Below are positions 39,957-49,022 of a DNA stretch of 64,000 bases, piece by piece (within the stretch, counting starts at the first letter, position 1; each line of letters starts with the position of its first letter). Position numbers and translations under genes: made by a program. The stretch comes from Chloroflexota bacterium (GTDB lineage Bacteria > Chloroflexota > Anaerolineae > Anaerolineales > Villigracilaceae). Below the pieces are notes generated by a model, which ran no database searches, was not told the origin of the DNA, and saw nothing but the letters and a program-made list of their open reading frames with translations. The stretch is taken from contig JACRBN010000007.1 in assembly GCA_016213105.1 (NCBI GenBank), forward strand, positions 62,001-126,000, read 5' to 3'.

Positions 39957-42900
39957 ATGAAAACGCACCACAAGCTCTTGAATTGGTTCCTCATCTTTAC
40001 CCTGACCCTGGGGCTGGTCGGCCTGCCCCTGGTCACGGCCCACGCCCAAAGCGCGGATCTCACCTCACCCGACGGGATGCTCAATCCCGACGGCACCCTC
40101 AAACTGGACGGCTCCTTCAGCGGCACGCTCGACCTGAAGGGCTACAACGTTCAACTCGACCCGCAGCGCGGCCCCGTGTTTTCACAGGTTAATGCGCCCG
40201 CCATGGGTAATTGGGAAAACCTGGGCGAAGGTGGCTCTGCGCTGAATTACTACGTCTCTTCTATCGCACTAATTGGCACAGACGTGTACGTGGGCGGCGG
40301 TTTCCAAAATGCAGACAGCATTCCCGAGGCCGATTACATCGCCATGTGGGACGGCTCGGCCTGGCATGCGGTCGGCTCAAATGGCAGCGGGGATGGGTCG
40401 CTCAGGGGAAATGTATATGCCCTGCACTTCGATGGCAACTACTTGTATGTAGGCGGAGGTTTTACCGACGTCAACAATCACGGCAGCCCGCTGGGCACCG
40501 CCGACTACATCGCGCGCTGGGATGGCGCGGATTGGAGCGGGCTGGCCTCGAACGGCGCGGGCAATGGCTCACTAAGCGGGGACGTGCGCGCCATTATGGA
40601 CGACGGCCAATATATCTACGTCGGCGGCAGGTTCACCAACGTCAACAACAAAGGTACCACACTCAATGAAGCCGACTACCTTGCGCGCTGGGACGGCGAC
40701 GATTGGGCCGCATTGGGCAATAACGGCGCGGGAGTAGGCGCGCTCAACAACTATGTCTATACCCTGGCCATGAATCTGGGAGGCGACCTGTATGCAGGCG
40801 GCACCTTCACCAACGCAGGCGGCAATGCCAAGGCCGACTACCTCTCCAAATGGGACGGCAGCACCTGGAGTGAATTGGGCGATAACGGTGCAGGTGACGG
40901 GGCCATCGATAGTATTGGTGCAGCTGTCTACGCAATAGCTGTGGACCTGGCGGGCAATGTGTACGCAGGCGGAAATCTTTCCGACGTCAACAACGGCGCG
41001 ACCAACATGCCTGATGCAGACGGCATCATCAAATGGAACGGGGCCACCTGGTCAGCCATCGGAACAGATGGTGTCAATCCCTCCATTCAAGGAACGGTGG
41101 AAGCCATCACCATCGACTTCTCCAATCAGGATGTGTACGTTGGCGGATATTTCACCAATGTCAATAACAAAGGGACGGTGCTGCCTACGGCAGATCGGAT
41201 CGCCAAATGGGATGGCACGAATTGGTCTGCTCTGGGCAATAATGGTGCAGGCGATGGCGCGATCACCAAACCTGCAAATGCCTCTCCCGCTGTCTTTGCC
41301 ATAAGCGCCTTTGGCGGAACGGTGTATGCTGGCGGTTTCTTCGAAGATGTTAGTGATGCTGGCACGACCCTGCCGCTTTCCTCTCATTTTGTGCAGTGGA
41401 CAGCCGGCCATTGGACAGAGATTGGCTCCACGCCAAATGGTTCAGTCGGTAATATGCCCAATTTAATTGTCAGGGCGCTGGCTGTGGTTGGCACGGATTT
41501 ATACGTGGGCGGGAGTTTCAACGACCTGGACGACCAGGGCATCAACCTCCCTGAAGCCGACAATATTGCCCGCTGGGACGGCGCTCACTGGAATGCATTG
41601 GACAGTGGCCTGAATGGCACGGTCAACGCCATTTACGTAGATGGCAGCGACCTGTACGTGGGCGGCAACTTCAACAATGCAGGTGGCAATAATGCGGCAG
41701 ATTTTCTTGCTAAGTGGAATGGCTCTGCCTGGTCGGCTATTGGTAACGATGGCGCCAGCAATGGGTCATTGAAAAACCCAGTCTTTGCCATAAGCAAGAT
41801 CGGCAGTGACCTGTACGTGGGTGGCATGTTCACCAATGCGGTGGATGTGGACGGAACCACCCTCAACGACGCCGATTATCTGGCCCGCTGGGATGGCTCG
41901 CACTGGCACGCGCTGGCTCCCCTCAATGGCAATGTGAATGCATTAGAAACCATCGGGACAAACCTGTACGTGGGTGGATCATTCATTGATGCCAACGGCA
42001 TTCCAGAAGCCGATTACCTCGCGCGCTGGGACGGCACGAACTGGAGTCACCTGGGCCCCAATTTAAATGACAGCGTCATGGCGCTCGAAGCTATGGGAAA
42101 TGACCTGTATGTGGGTGGTTACTTTACTGACGCAGGTAATATTCCGCAGGCAGATTACGTGGCCAAATACAACGGCTCGACCTGGTCGGCCCTGGGCAGT
42201 GACCCAACCGGCACAAACGGTTCATTATCCTCCGGGGTCAGGGCACTGGCAGGGATTGGCAACATTTTGTATGTTGGCGGCGAGTTTGGCGTTTCTGACT
42301 CGAGCGGGGTTCTCTTCACAGCAGATTACATCGCCCGTTGGGATGGCTCGCATTGGTCGGCATTGGGCAACAACGGCGCTGGCAACGGTTCACTGAACGG
42401 TTATGTCTTTGCGCTGGCGGTCGGGAATAACGACGTCTATGCTGGAGGCTGGTTCCAAGATGTAAATAACAACGGTGCGGTCCTCAAGACCGCAGATTAT
42501 GTGGCTGCCTACGGCATCGACACGAGTTTCCCCGTTGTCACTTCCATCACCCGCGCCTCTGCCAGCCCCACCCTCGCTGACAGCGTAGAGTTCACCGTCA
42601 CCTTCTCTGAAGACGTCACAGCCGTGACGAACGACTTCACCCTCAACACCACGGGCCTCAGCAACGCAGAAATCACCAACGTGGATGCACCCTTCACAAA
42701 GTCGGTCTATATCGTCACGGTCAACACGGGTACCGGGTCAGGCACGCTGCGACTTGACGTTCCAATCACCTCCGCCATTGACGACGCCAACGGCAATACC
42801 CTGCTGGGCCTGCCCTATACCAGCGGTCCCACCTACTCTGTACGCACGCAGACCTTCGCAGATGTGCCCACCAACTTCTGGTCATGGAGTTATATCGAAC

Positions 42901-43394
42901 GTCTGTACAGTGCAGGTATCACGGGCGGCTGCGGCGGCGGCAACTTCTGCCCCAATGCCTCCGTCACTCGCGCTCAAATGGCCGTCTTCCTGCTGGTGGC
43001 TGAGCACGGCAGCGGCTACCTTCCGCCTGCCGCCAGTGGGCTCTTCAACGATGTGCCCGCGAATAATCCCTATGCTCGCTGGATCGAGCAACTGGCCGCC
43101 GAAGGCATCACGGGCGGCTGCGGCAACGGCAATTTCTGCCCCAATGGCCCCGTCACGCGCGCCCAGATGGCCGTCTTCCTGCTGGTCGCCAAACATGGCA
43201 GCGGCTACCTCCCGCCTGCTGCCAGCGGCATCTTCAGCGATGTGCCCGCCAGCAATGCCTACGCGCGCTGGATCGAACAACTGGCTGTAGAAGGCATCAC
43301 GGGCGGTTGCGGCGGCGGCAACTATTGTCCCACCCAATCTGTCAACCGCGGCCAGATGGCTGTCTTCCTGGTAAAAGCCTTCAACCTGCCATAA
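39957..43394 (+). CDS. SLH-anchored surface protein with propeller-like repeats
   Basis: An 1145-residue exported protein. Signal peptide ~1-30. Residues ~75-850 hold about fourteen repeats of 45-65 residues built on DLYVGGxFxNAG...ADYxARWDGSxWSALGxNG, a pattern of beta-propeller or DUF5122-like repeats. Residues ~860-960 are a bacterial Ig-like domain (SPTLADSVEFTVTFSEDVTAV). Residues ~966-1145 are three SLH repeats with the GGCGxGNFCP cysteine pair and an FNLP end. The start has AAAGGAGG upstream. No catalytic motif is seen, so an adhesion or binding role is likely. A terminator follows at 43404. Confidence 0.85.
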   Translation: MKTHHKLLNWFLIFTLTLGLVGLPLVTAHAQSADLTSPDGMLNPDGTLKLDGSFSGTLDLKGYNVQLDPQRGPVFSQVNAPAMGNWENLGEGGSALNYYVSSIALIGTDVYVGGGFQNADSIPEADYIAMWDGSAWHAVGSNGSGDGSLRGNVYALHFDGNYLYVGGGFTDVNNHGSPLGTADYIARWDGADWSGLASNGAGNGSLSGDVRAIMDDGQYIYVGGRFTNVNNKGTTLNEADYLARWDGDDWAALGNNGAGVGALNNYVYTLAMNLGGDLYAGGTFTNAGGNAKADYLSKWDGSTWSELGDNGAGDGAIDSIGAAVYAIAVDLAGNVYAGGNLSDVNNGATNMPDADGIIKWNGATWSAIGTDGVNPSIQGTVEAITIDFSNQDVYVGGYFTNVNNKGTVLPTADRIAKWDGTNWSALGNNGAGDGAITKPANASPAVFAISAFGGTVYAGGFFEDVSDAGTTLPLSSHFVQWTAGHWTEIGSTPNGSVGNMPNLIVRALAVVGTDLYVGGSFNDLDDQGINLPEADNIARWDGAHWNALDSGLNGTVNAIYVDGSDLYVGGNFNNAGGNNAADFLAKWNGSAWSAIGNDGASNGSLKNPVFAISKIGSDLYVGGMFTNAVDVDGTTLNDADYLARWDGSHWHALAPLNGNVNALETIGTNLYVGGSFIDANGIPEADYLARWDGTNWSHLGPNLNDSVMALEAMGNDLYVGGYFTDAGNIPQADYVAKYNGSTWSALGSDPTGTNGSLSSGVRALAGIGNILYVGGEFGVSDSSGVLFTADYIARWDGSHWSALGNNGAGNGSLNGYVFALAVGNNDVYAGGWFQDVNNNGAVLKTADYVAAYGIDTSFPVVTSITRASASPTLADSVEFTVTFSEDVTAVTNDFTLNTTGLSNAEITNVDAPFTKSVYIVTVNTGTGSGTLRLDVPITSAIDDANGNTLLGLPYTSGPTYSVRTQTFADVPTNFWSWSYIERLYSAGITGGCGGGNFCPNASVTRAQMAVFLLVAEHGSGYLPPAASGLFNDVPANNPYARWIEQLAAEGITGGCGNGNFCPNGPVTRAQMAVFLLVAKHGSGYLPPAASGIFSDVPASNAYARWIEQLAVEGITGGCGGGNYCPTQSVNRGQMAVFLVKAFNLP

Positions 43395-43403
43395 CCTGTC
43401 ATA

Positions 43404-43440
43404 AAACTGCGGCGGAGATGAACTCTCCGCCGCAGTTTTT
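43404..43440. terminator. Rho-independent terminator, probably bidirectional
   Basis: AAACTGCGGCGGAG (43404-43417) pairs with CTCCGCCGCAGTTT (43425-43438), followed by T. It lies between the plus-strand SLH gene and the converging phenylalanine hydroxylase gene. Confidence 0.9.
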
Positions 43441-43467
43441 CGCCCAGTCGCGCAATCCGATATCTCC

Positions 43468-44193
43468 TCACAAGCTGTCGAAATAGCGCGCCAATTCCTG
43501 CTTGAGCGCCGCGAGCGAGTCGAACACGAACAACTGCTTGTTGAAGCTCCAAATGGCCTTATCGTAATTAACGATGGTCTCCACCTTGAAATCCAACAGC
43601 GGCGTGTTGCCCGCCAGGACGTGCTCCATCTCCGCGCTGGACGAGATCAGCCCGGTGCCGAAGACCTTCAGTTCCCCCTCCTCGCGGATCAGGCCAAACT
43701 CGGTGCTGAACCAGGCCAGGCGCTTGATGTTTTCGCGTTCCTCGTCCGTCTTCGCCTTATGGAAGGCGGGCGCGAACATCTCCTGGATTTCGACGTACTC
43801 GGGAAGCGTGAAATATGGCAGGTGGCCGTACACATCATGGAACATATCCGGCTCGGGCGTGAACTCCAGCTCCTCGCGGCTGCGCACATAGTCGGTAATC
43901 AGGAACTCCCTCCTCGCAAAGTGCTTGTACCACTGCACCGCGTCCGAGTAGCGCACCTTCGTTCGCACCGTGCGCCAGCCCGTGCGCGGCGTGATGCGCT
44001 CATTCAACCACTGCACCGATGGGACGCGCTCCGCGGGCAGTTTCATCAACTCCGAACCCGCCAGATATTCCTTGCAGGCATACTGCTTCACCTTGGGCGC
44101 CTGCCTGGCCACCAGCGTCCTCCAGATATCGTGCTGCTCCTCCGTAAACTCGACATCCTCTTCCACCAACGATGGATCGACCGAAAAACTCAT
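43468..44193 (-). CDS. phhA: Phenylalanine 4-monooxygenase (pterin-dependent)
   Basis: A 241-residue monomeric aromatic amino acid hydroxylase. The iron ligands are visible: His119 and His124 in EPDMFHDVYGHLPYF, and Glu165 in FSTEFGL. The length fits bacterial phenylalanine hydroxylases, which lack the eukaryotic regulatory domain. It converts phenylalanine to tyrosine with O2 and a tetrahydropterin. The start at 44193 has AGGAGG upstream, and a good promoter lies at 44220-44248. The divergent pteridine reductase-like gene and folB, folK and folE next door suggest that the reduced pterin is supplied by the same locus. Tyrosine or tryptophan as substrate cannot be excluded, but the size and sequence favour phenylalanine. 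It implies an organism exposed to oxygen at least part of the time. Confidence 0.92.
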   Translation of the reverse strand: MSFSVDPSLVEEDVEFTEEQHDIWRTLVARQAPKVKQYACKEYLAGSELMKLPAERVPSVQWLNERITPRTGWRTVRTKVRYSDAVQWYKHFARREFLITDYVRSREELEFTPEPDMFHDVYGHLPYFTLPEYVEIQEMFAPAFHKAKTDEERENIKRLAWFSTEFGLIREEGELKVFGTGLISSSAEMEHVLAGNTPLLDFKVETIVNYDKAIWSFNKQLFVFDSLAALKQELARYFDSL

Positions 44194-44219
44194 GGCAACC
44201 TCCTGTTTGGGATATAAAG

Positions 44220-44248
44220 ATGGTATCACTTTGGCAACTCGAAGTCAA
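44220..44248 (-). promoter_or_regulatory. phhA promoter
   Basis: Minus strand TTGACT (44243-44248), a 17-base spacer and TACCAT (44220-44225), followed by a leader of about 20 bases carrying AGGAGG. Confidence 0.75.
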
Positions 44249-44283
44249 TAATATTTACCTATTTTATCCACTTATGGGAATGA

Positions 44284-44289
44284 TACAAT
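44284..44289 (+). promoter_or_regulatory. Leaderless-type -10 of the pteridine reductase-like gene
   Basis: TACAAT ends six bases before the ATG at 44296, and there is no ribosome-binding site in between. Transcription would start at or next to the ATG. Confidence 0.55.
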
Positions 44290-44295
44290 TCCCAC

Positions 44296-45030
44296 ATGGA
44301 TGGACTCCCGCTGCGCGGAAAGACCGTGCTGGTGACGGGCGCGGCCAAACGAATCGGGCGCGCCCTGGCCCTGGCCTGCGCCCGCGCAGGTGCGGATGTC
44401 TTCCTCCATTACGCGACCTCTGCAACTGAGGCGCGCCGCTTGCAGGAGGAAATCCAGAGCCTCGGGACCCGCGCCTGGCGCCTGCAAAGCGACCTCTCCC
44501 ATACTGATGAGGCATCCCGTCTCATCGAACGGGCGGCCGCCATCCAACCGCTGGACGGGCTGGTTAACAACGCCTCCATTTTCGGGGATATTTCCCTTAA
44601 CGAAACCACCTGCGCAGATTGGGACCGCCACCTGGCGGTCAATCTGACCGCCCCTTTCCTGCTCAGCCAGGCCTTCGCCCGCCAACTGCCCACATTCAGG
44701 CAGGGCCGCATCGTCAACCTGCTGGACTGGCGCGCCCTGCAACCGGGCGCAGATCATTTTCCGTACACGCTCAGCAAGGCCGCATTGGCCGCGCTGACCC
44801 AATCCCTGGCCGCCGCCCTGGCCCCCGCCGTCACCGTCAACGGACTGGCCTTGGGCGCCATTCTGCCGCCTGCCACAGGCAGTCCCGCCCCTGACCTCGT
44901 GCGCAAGATTCCCGCCGGCCGCTGGGGCAGCCTGGAGGAGGTGGAGAATGCGCTGCTCTTCCTCTTGAGCGGCCCGGGGTATATCACCGGCGAAATCCTG
45001 CGCGTGGACGGCGGACGGCATTTGGTCTAA
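44296..45030 (+). CDS. Pteridine reductase-like SDR (FolM/PTR1 type)
   Basis: A 244-residue short-chain dehydrogenase. The cofactor motif is TGAAKRIGRALA, the TGxxxRxG form typical of pteridine reductases rather than the usual TGxxxGxG, which favours NADPH. NNASIF matches the pteridine reductase variant of NNAG. The catalytic Tyr and Lys lie in YTLSKAAL, and the Asp-rich QSDLSH segment follows. It would reduce dihydro- to tetrahydropterin, the cofactor needed by the divergent phenylalanine hydroxylase, or dihydrofolate as a minor activity. It is upstream of folB and folK. Function as FolM (dihydromonapterin reductase) is inferred from motif and context. Confidence 0.85.
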   Translation: MDGLPLRGKTVLVTGAAKRIGRALALACARAGADVFLHYATSATEARRLQEEIQSLGTRAWRLQSDLSHTDEASRLIERAAAIQPLDGLVNNASIFGDISLNETTCADWDRHLAVNLTAPFLLSQAFARQLPTFRQGRIVNLLDWRALQPGADHFPYTLSKAALAALTQSLAAALAPAVTVNGLALGAILPPATGSPAPDLVRKIPAGRWGSLEEVENALLFLLSGPGYITGEILRVDGGRHLV

Positions 45031-45113
45031 CATTCCGCTTTGGGCACGCCGAAACCCAGCGGCGCGTCCGCAGGGCGGGTCAACCCTCAAGATATTTCAA
45101 TCAGGAGACACAC

Positions 45114-45470
45114 ATGGACAAAGTCATCATCAAGGATTTGCTGGCCCGCGGCGTGATCGGCATCAACGATTGGGAACGTGAGATCACGCAGAACATTTTG
45201 ATCAACATCGTGGCCTGCACCGACACCCATCGCGCCGCCCAAACCGACAACATTGAGGACTGCGTCAACTACAAAACGCTGTCCAAAAAGGTGCAGTCCC
45301 ACGCCGAAAGCGCGGCGCGCCTGACGGTCGAAGCGCTGGCCAACGACCTGGCTAAAATCTGCCTGGAGGAGAAAAACGTGAAGAGTGTGCTCGTCCGCGT
45401 GGAGAAGCCCGGTGCGGTGCGCTTCGCGCAATCGGTTGGCGTGGAAATCGAACGCACCCGCGATGAGTGA
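45114..45470 (+). CDS. folB: Dihydroneopterin aldolase
   Basis: A 118-residue FolB-type protein: DKVIIKDLLARGVIGINDWEREITQNILINI, then DCVNYKTLSKKV, then RLTVEALANDLAKICLEE, and SVLVRVEKPGAVRFAQSVGVEIERT. These hold the pterin-binding Glu and the catalytic Lys of the KPGA region. It cleaves dihydroneopterin to hydroxymethyl-dihydropterin, and family members often also epimerise it to dihydromonapterin, which would serve the hydroxylase. It overlaps folK by eight bases. Confidence 0.95.
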   Translation: MDKVIIKDLLARGVIGINDWEREITQNILINIVACTDTHRAAQTDNIEDCVNYKTLSKKVQSHAESAARLTVEALANDLAKICLEEKNVKSVLVRVEKPGAVRFAQSVGVEIERTRDE

Positions 45471-45945
45471 CCCGCACCTGGCCTGTCTCAGCCTCGGCTC
45501 GAACATTCACCCTGAAGAGAACCTGCGTCGGGCCGTCGCATTGCTCAAACAGCATGGACGGATCACCGCCCTGTCCACCGCCTGGGAAAACCATGCCGTC
45601 GGTGTGAACGGACCCGATTTTCTGAATATGTGTGTTTTGCTTGAGACAGGAATTGACCTGCCCGATGTCAAGGCGCAGATCATCCAGCCGATTGAATCCA
45701 CGCTGGGGCGCACGCGGACGGACGAGAAAGATGCGCCGCGTCCCATCGACATCGATCTGGTGATGTACGACGGGACCCCGCTCCGCATGGAATACTGGGA
45801 ACAGACCTTCATGATCGTGCCGCTGGCGGAACTGCTCCCCGAGTTCGAGCATCCGCGGCTGAAACAAAAACTTGCGCACGTGGCGGAACACATGCGCAAG
45901 CAGGTCTGGATCCAGCCGAGGACGGGCATCCTCTCCGGGTTGTAG
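45463..45945 (+). CDS. folK: Hydroxymethyl-dihydropterin pyrophosphokinase
   Basis: A 160-residue HPPK. Signatures: CLSLGSNIHPEENLRRAVALL, the nucleotide/pterin loop LGRTRTDEKDAPRPIDIDLVMY (with the PRxIDIDL motif that binds two Mg ions), and LAELLPEFEHP. Start at the ATG at 45463 within the end of folB, so the two are translationally coupled. It uses ATP to activate the folate precursor. The next folate enzyme, FolP, is not in the window. Confidence 0.95.
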   Translation: MSDPHLACLSLGSNIHPEENLRRAVALLKQHGRITALSTAWENHAVGVNGPDFLNMCVLLETGIDLPDVKAQIIQPIESTLGRTRTDEKDAPRPIDIDLVMYDGTPLRMEYWEQTFMIVPLAELLPEFEHPRLKQKLAHVAEHMRKQVWIQPRTGILSGL

Positions 45946-45962
45946 GGTCAGCGCGGGGGCGG

Positions 45963-46592
45963 TCAGAGTCGCAGCGGGCCGGCGCCACGGCTGATGTTAT
46001 CCAAAAATTCCTGACGGGTGGCAAGATTGGCGCGGAAGGCTCCGTGCATCGCCGAGGTCGTCATGCGGGCATCGTGCTTCTTCACGCCGCGCATCATCGA
46101 GCACAGGTGCATCGCCTCGACCACGACCGCCACGCCCTGCGGTTTGAGCAGGTCGCGCAGGAAGTCCGCGATCTGGCGGGTCATGCGCTCCTGCACTTGC
46201 AGACGGCGGGCGTACATGTCCACGATGCGCGGGATTTTGGACAGGCCCAGCACCTTGCCTGCAGGGATGTAGGCCACGTGGGCGCGTCCGATGAAGGGCA
46301 GCATGTGGTGTTCGCACAAACTGTAAAATTCGATGTCGCGCACGATCACCATCTCGTCGTAGCGGATCTCGAACAAGGCTCCGTTGACGATGGCCTGCGG
46401 ATCCATCTGGTAGCCGCTCAGCAACTCGCCAAACATGCGCGCCACCCTGCGCGGGGTGGATTGCAGCCCCTCCCGCTGGGTATCCTCTCCAAGGGCGATC
46501 AAGAGTTGGGTCACGGCCTGTTCGGCCGCGGCTTCATCGATCAAACCTGGAAGCGGTTTGCGGTCGTCCAGTTCCTCATCAAAATCGGTCAT
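45963..46592 (-). CDS. folE: GTP cyclohydrolase I
   Basis: A 209-residue type IA enzyme, first step from GTP to dihydroneopterin triphosphate. Zinc ligands are in [21 protein letters not shown] (Cys, His) and HLCSMMRGV (Cys). [17 protein letters not shown] is the conserved active-site helix. It converges on folK with 17 bases between. Start at 46592, GGAGC upstream. It may be cotranscribed with hpf only by read-through, as a terminator separates them. Confidence 0.96.
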   Translation of the reverse strand: MTDFDEELDDRKPLPGLIDEAAAEQAVTQLLIALGEDTQREGLQSTPRRVARMFGELLSGYQMDPQAIVNGALFEIRYDEMVIVRDIEFYSLCEHHMLPFIGRAHVAYIPAGKVLGLSKIPRIVDMYARRLQVQERMTRQIADFLRDLLKPQGVAVVVEAMHLCSMMRGVKKHDARMTTSAMHGAFRANLATRQEFLDNISRGAGPLRL

Positions 46593-46601
46593 TCCATGCT
46601 C

Positions 46602-46635
46602 CTAATAAAACTGGCCCAGCGGAAGGCTGGGCCAG
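46602..46635 (-). terminator. Terminator after hpf
   Basis: On the minus strand CTGGCCCAGC pairs with GCTGGGCCAG (46611-46635, five-base loop), followed by TTTTATT down to 46602. Confidence 0.88.
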
Positions 46636-46653
46636 GAGGGTTACCGGCTGGGA

Positions 46654-47223
46654 TCAGCCAATTTCGGGTTCGATCAGGCCATACGTGCCGTTGCGGCGGC
46701 GGTACAGGATGTTGACCTTGTTGGCATCGCCATTGTAGAAGATGAAGAAGTTGTCGTGCCCAAGCAGGCGCATCTGCTCGACGGCCTCATCCTCGTTCAT
46801 GGGCAGCAGCATGAATTTCTTGCGGCGCGCGATCATCGGCAGGAGTTCGCCCGTCTCGTCCAGGGGCATTTCCTCGAAGTCCACCACTTCAGCGGCGGAA
46901 CGTCCATCGCCGCGTCCGCGGGCGCGCTTGCCCTTGTAACGATCGACCTGGCGCTGCATCTTATCCAGCGCGGCATCGAAGGCCACGTGCGTCTCATCGG
47001 CGCGTTCCTCGGTGCGCAGGATGAAGCCCTTGCCGCGCACGGTGATCTGCGCCACATTGCGATCGGCGGCATTGCGGGCGGTCTTGATGTGGGACAACTC
47101 CACCCGAATCTCCTCGATCTCCTGCAGGTATCGCTCCAGCTTTTCCGAACGCGATACCACGTACTCCTTGAGGCTGTCGTTCAAATGAAGGTTACGTGCC
47201 TGGACTTCCACTATGTTGGACAT
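46654..47223 (-). CDS. hpf: Ribosome hibernation promoting factor, long form
   Basis: A 189-residue protein with the S30AE N-terminal domain (~1-100; VEVQARNLHLNDSLKEYVVSRSEKLERYL) and the C-terminal dimerisation domain (~125-189; FMLLPMNEDEAVEQMRLLGHDNFFIFYNGDANKVNILYRRRNGTYGLIEPE) that defines long HPF, which makes 100S ribosome dimers. The linker is basic and glycine-rich. GGAGG precedes the ATG. It is the last gene of the comF/tad run and is closed by the terminator at 46602. Confidence 0.95.
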   Translation of the reverse strand: MSNIVEVQARNLHLNDSLKEYVVSRSEKLERYLQEIEEIRVELSHIKTARNAADRNVAQITVRGKGFILRTEERADETHVAFDAALDKMQRQVDRYKGKRARGRGDGRSAAEVVDFEEMPLDETGELLPMIARRKKFMLLPMNEDEAVEQMRLLGHDNFFIFYNGDANKVNILYRRRNGTYGLIEPEIG

Positions 47224-47262
47224 TTGGTCCTCCGTAAAAAGGATGTGTAGGTCACGAACCGC

Positions 47263-48018
47263 TCACGCATGACTCAAACCATGCCGGGGCAATGCGCGAG
47301 CGACTGTCAACGCATAAACTTGCAAGGCGCCGCCCGAAAGCAGGGCCTCCGCGCCCGAATTCAAGGTGGATCCCGTCGTGGCCACATCGTCCACCAGCAG
47401 GGCGATCTTTCCGCGAATTCTCGAGCCTTCAACCCGAAACACGCCGCGCACATTTTCCCTGCGCTGCTCCCTGGAGAGTCCCACCTGGGAGTGTGTATTA
47501 CGCCAGCGCACCAGGGCATTGGCAGCATAGCGATACCCCAGGGCCAGGGCAAGCGGACGAGCGATCAACCCAACCTGATTATACCCGCGTTCCCTGCGTC
47601 GGGCTTCGCTCAACGGAATCGGGATGACAACCTCCACCGGCCAGCCCAGCGAGCGGACAAAGCCCGCCATCTGCGCGGCAATCGCATCCCCCAACCCGAT
47701 ATCGCGCCGGTATTTCAGGTGATGCAGGGCGCCTCGAATCGGGTCATCGAAGGCCAGCCAGGAGCGCAGGGCCTGATAGGGAGGCCGCTCCAGCCGGCAT
47801 GCCTCGCACAATCCCCGCCTGGGCTGCGGGCTGCCGCAGGAATCACAAACGTTCCCATCCATGACAGGAACGTTTTTTTGACATTCGGGGCACCATCGCG
47901 ATCCAGGCCGTCCACAACCGCCGCAGACAGGCGGAAAGATCCAATCCAACGATGTCCAAGCCAACCGGTACAGGCCATACGAGAACGAGGAACCACCCAA
48001 TGTCACCTCACTCGCCAA
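47263..48018 (-). CDS. comF: ComF family protein (phosphoribosyltransferase-like)
   Basis: A 251-residue ComF protein. The N-terminus has four CxxC-type knuckles (CGGC, CPEC, CDSC, CEAC) for zinc, then a PRTase fold with VVIPIPLSEARRRERGYNQVG and the PRPP loop ALLVDDVATTGSTLNS. In naturally competent bacteria ComF takes part in uptake of single-stranded DNA into the cytosol. Its position just behind a type IV-like Tad pilus motor set fits a DNA uptake link, but this is inference, since ComF is also found without competence. Confidence 0.93.
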   Translation of the reverse strand: MASEVTLGGSSFSYGLYRLAWTSLDWIFPPVCGGCGRPGSRWCPECQKNVPVMDGNVCDSCGSPQPRRGLCEACRLERPPYQALRSWLAFDDPIRGALHHLKYRRDIGLGDAIAAQMAGFVRSLGWPVEVVIPIPLSEARRRERGYNQVGLIARPLALALGYRYAANALVRWRNTHSQVGLSREQRRENVRGVFRVEGSRIRGKIALLVDDVATTGSTLNSGAEALLSGGALQVYALTVARALPRHGLSHA

Positions 48019-48055
48019 ACAGGATTTGAATCGGGGGGATGCGCTCCCCCTGCTA

Positions 48056-49021
48056 TTACTCGAGGAAGGTTCCCAAAGACTGGGAAATTTGGATCGCCGC
48101 AGGAGCCAGCAGGATGATCATGATGGACGGGAAAGTCAACAATGCCATTGGGATGATCATCTTGATTGGCGCCTTGTGCGCCTCTTCTTCCGCGCGCTGA
48201 CGGCGTTTGACGCGCATCTGGTCGGACTGGATGCGCAACACCTTGGCCAAGCTCACGCCGAGCATTTCGCTTTGGATGACGGCGGCAATGAAACTGGTCA
48301 TTTCCGGGATGCCCATCCGGTCGGCCATGTCACGCAGGGCATCGCGGCGGGGCTTGCCAAGCTGGATCTCACGGATGGTGCGCAGGAAAGCCAACGAGAG
48401 TTCGTTCTCCCATTTCTCGCTCACCTTCGACATGGCCGCATCGAAACCGAGGCCGGCTTCCACGCAAATGGTCAGCAGGTCGAGGGCATCGGGCATGGCC
48501 TTGCGCACGTTATGCTGGCGGCGGTTGATGATGCTCTGGAGCCAAAGCTGCGGGAAGAAAAAGCCGAGAACGGTAAAAATACCGACCACCAGGATGATTT
48601 GCGCTGTCGGCCAGCGGTTGGGCGCAAACAATGAAATGGCCAGCATCAAACCGCCAAAGACGGCAGCCACCACAAAGCGGGAGGCCAGGAAGGTGGAGGC
48701 ATCGATCTGGCCCGGGTTACCCGCCAGTTCCAGTTTGCGGCTCGTATCCTGCAAGGCCTTCTGCGGGGTAAAGCGGGCGGAGAAGTCGCCGATATTCTTC
48801 ATGATCGGCAGGAGCACACGCTCGCTGAAAGGCTGCGAAAGTTCGATATCCTCCAGGGATGTGACTTCGCCGCGCTGGCTGGCTTCGGCCAGGCGCGCCA
48901 TCAAAGGATCGCCATCCTCCTGGGAATTTTGCGAGTAGCGGGATCCCACGATGCCCAACACCACGGCTCCACCGATCAAAACCAGGGCAACCAGACCCCA
49001 AATCAGATAGGTCATATTCAT
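48056..49021 (-). CDS. tadC: Tad pilus inner-membrane protein TadC
   Basis: A 321-residue type II secretion F-domain protein. An N-terminal membrane helix (~5-25), two central helices (~120-165) and a C-terminal helix (~290-315) surround the T2SSF cytoplasmic domain (PDALDLLTICVEAGLGFDAAMSKVSEKW, LREIQLGKPRRDALRDMADR, QSEMLGVSLAKVLRIQSDQMR). It forms the platform with TadB. One base separates it from tadB. Confidence 0.94.
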   Translation of the reverse strand: MNMTYLIWGLVALVLIGGAVVLGIVGSRYSQNSQEDGDPLMARLAEASQRGEVTSLEDIELSQPFSERVLLPIMKNIGDFSARFTPQKALQDTSRKLELAGNPGQIDASTFLASRFVVAAVFGGLMLAISLFAPNRWPTAQIILVVGIFTVLGFFFPQLWLQSIINRRQHNVRKAMPDALDLLTICVEAGLGFDAAMSKVSEKWENELSLAFLRTIREIQLGKPRRDALRDMADRMGIPEMTSFIAAVIQSEMLGVSLAKVLRIQSDQMRVKRRQRAEEEAHKAPIKMIIPMALLTFPSIMIILLAPAAIQISQSLGTFLE

Positions 49022-49022
49022 T

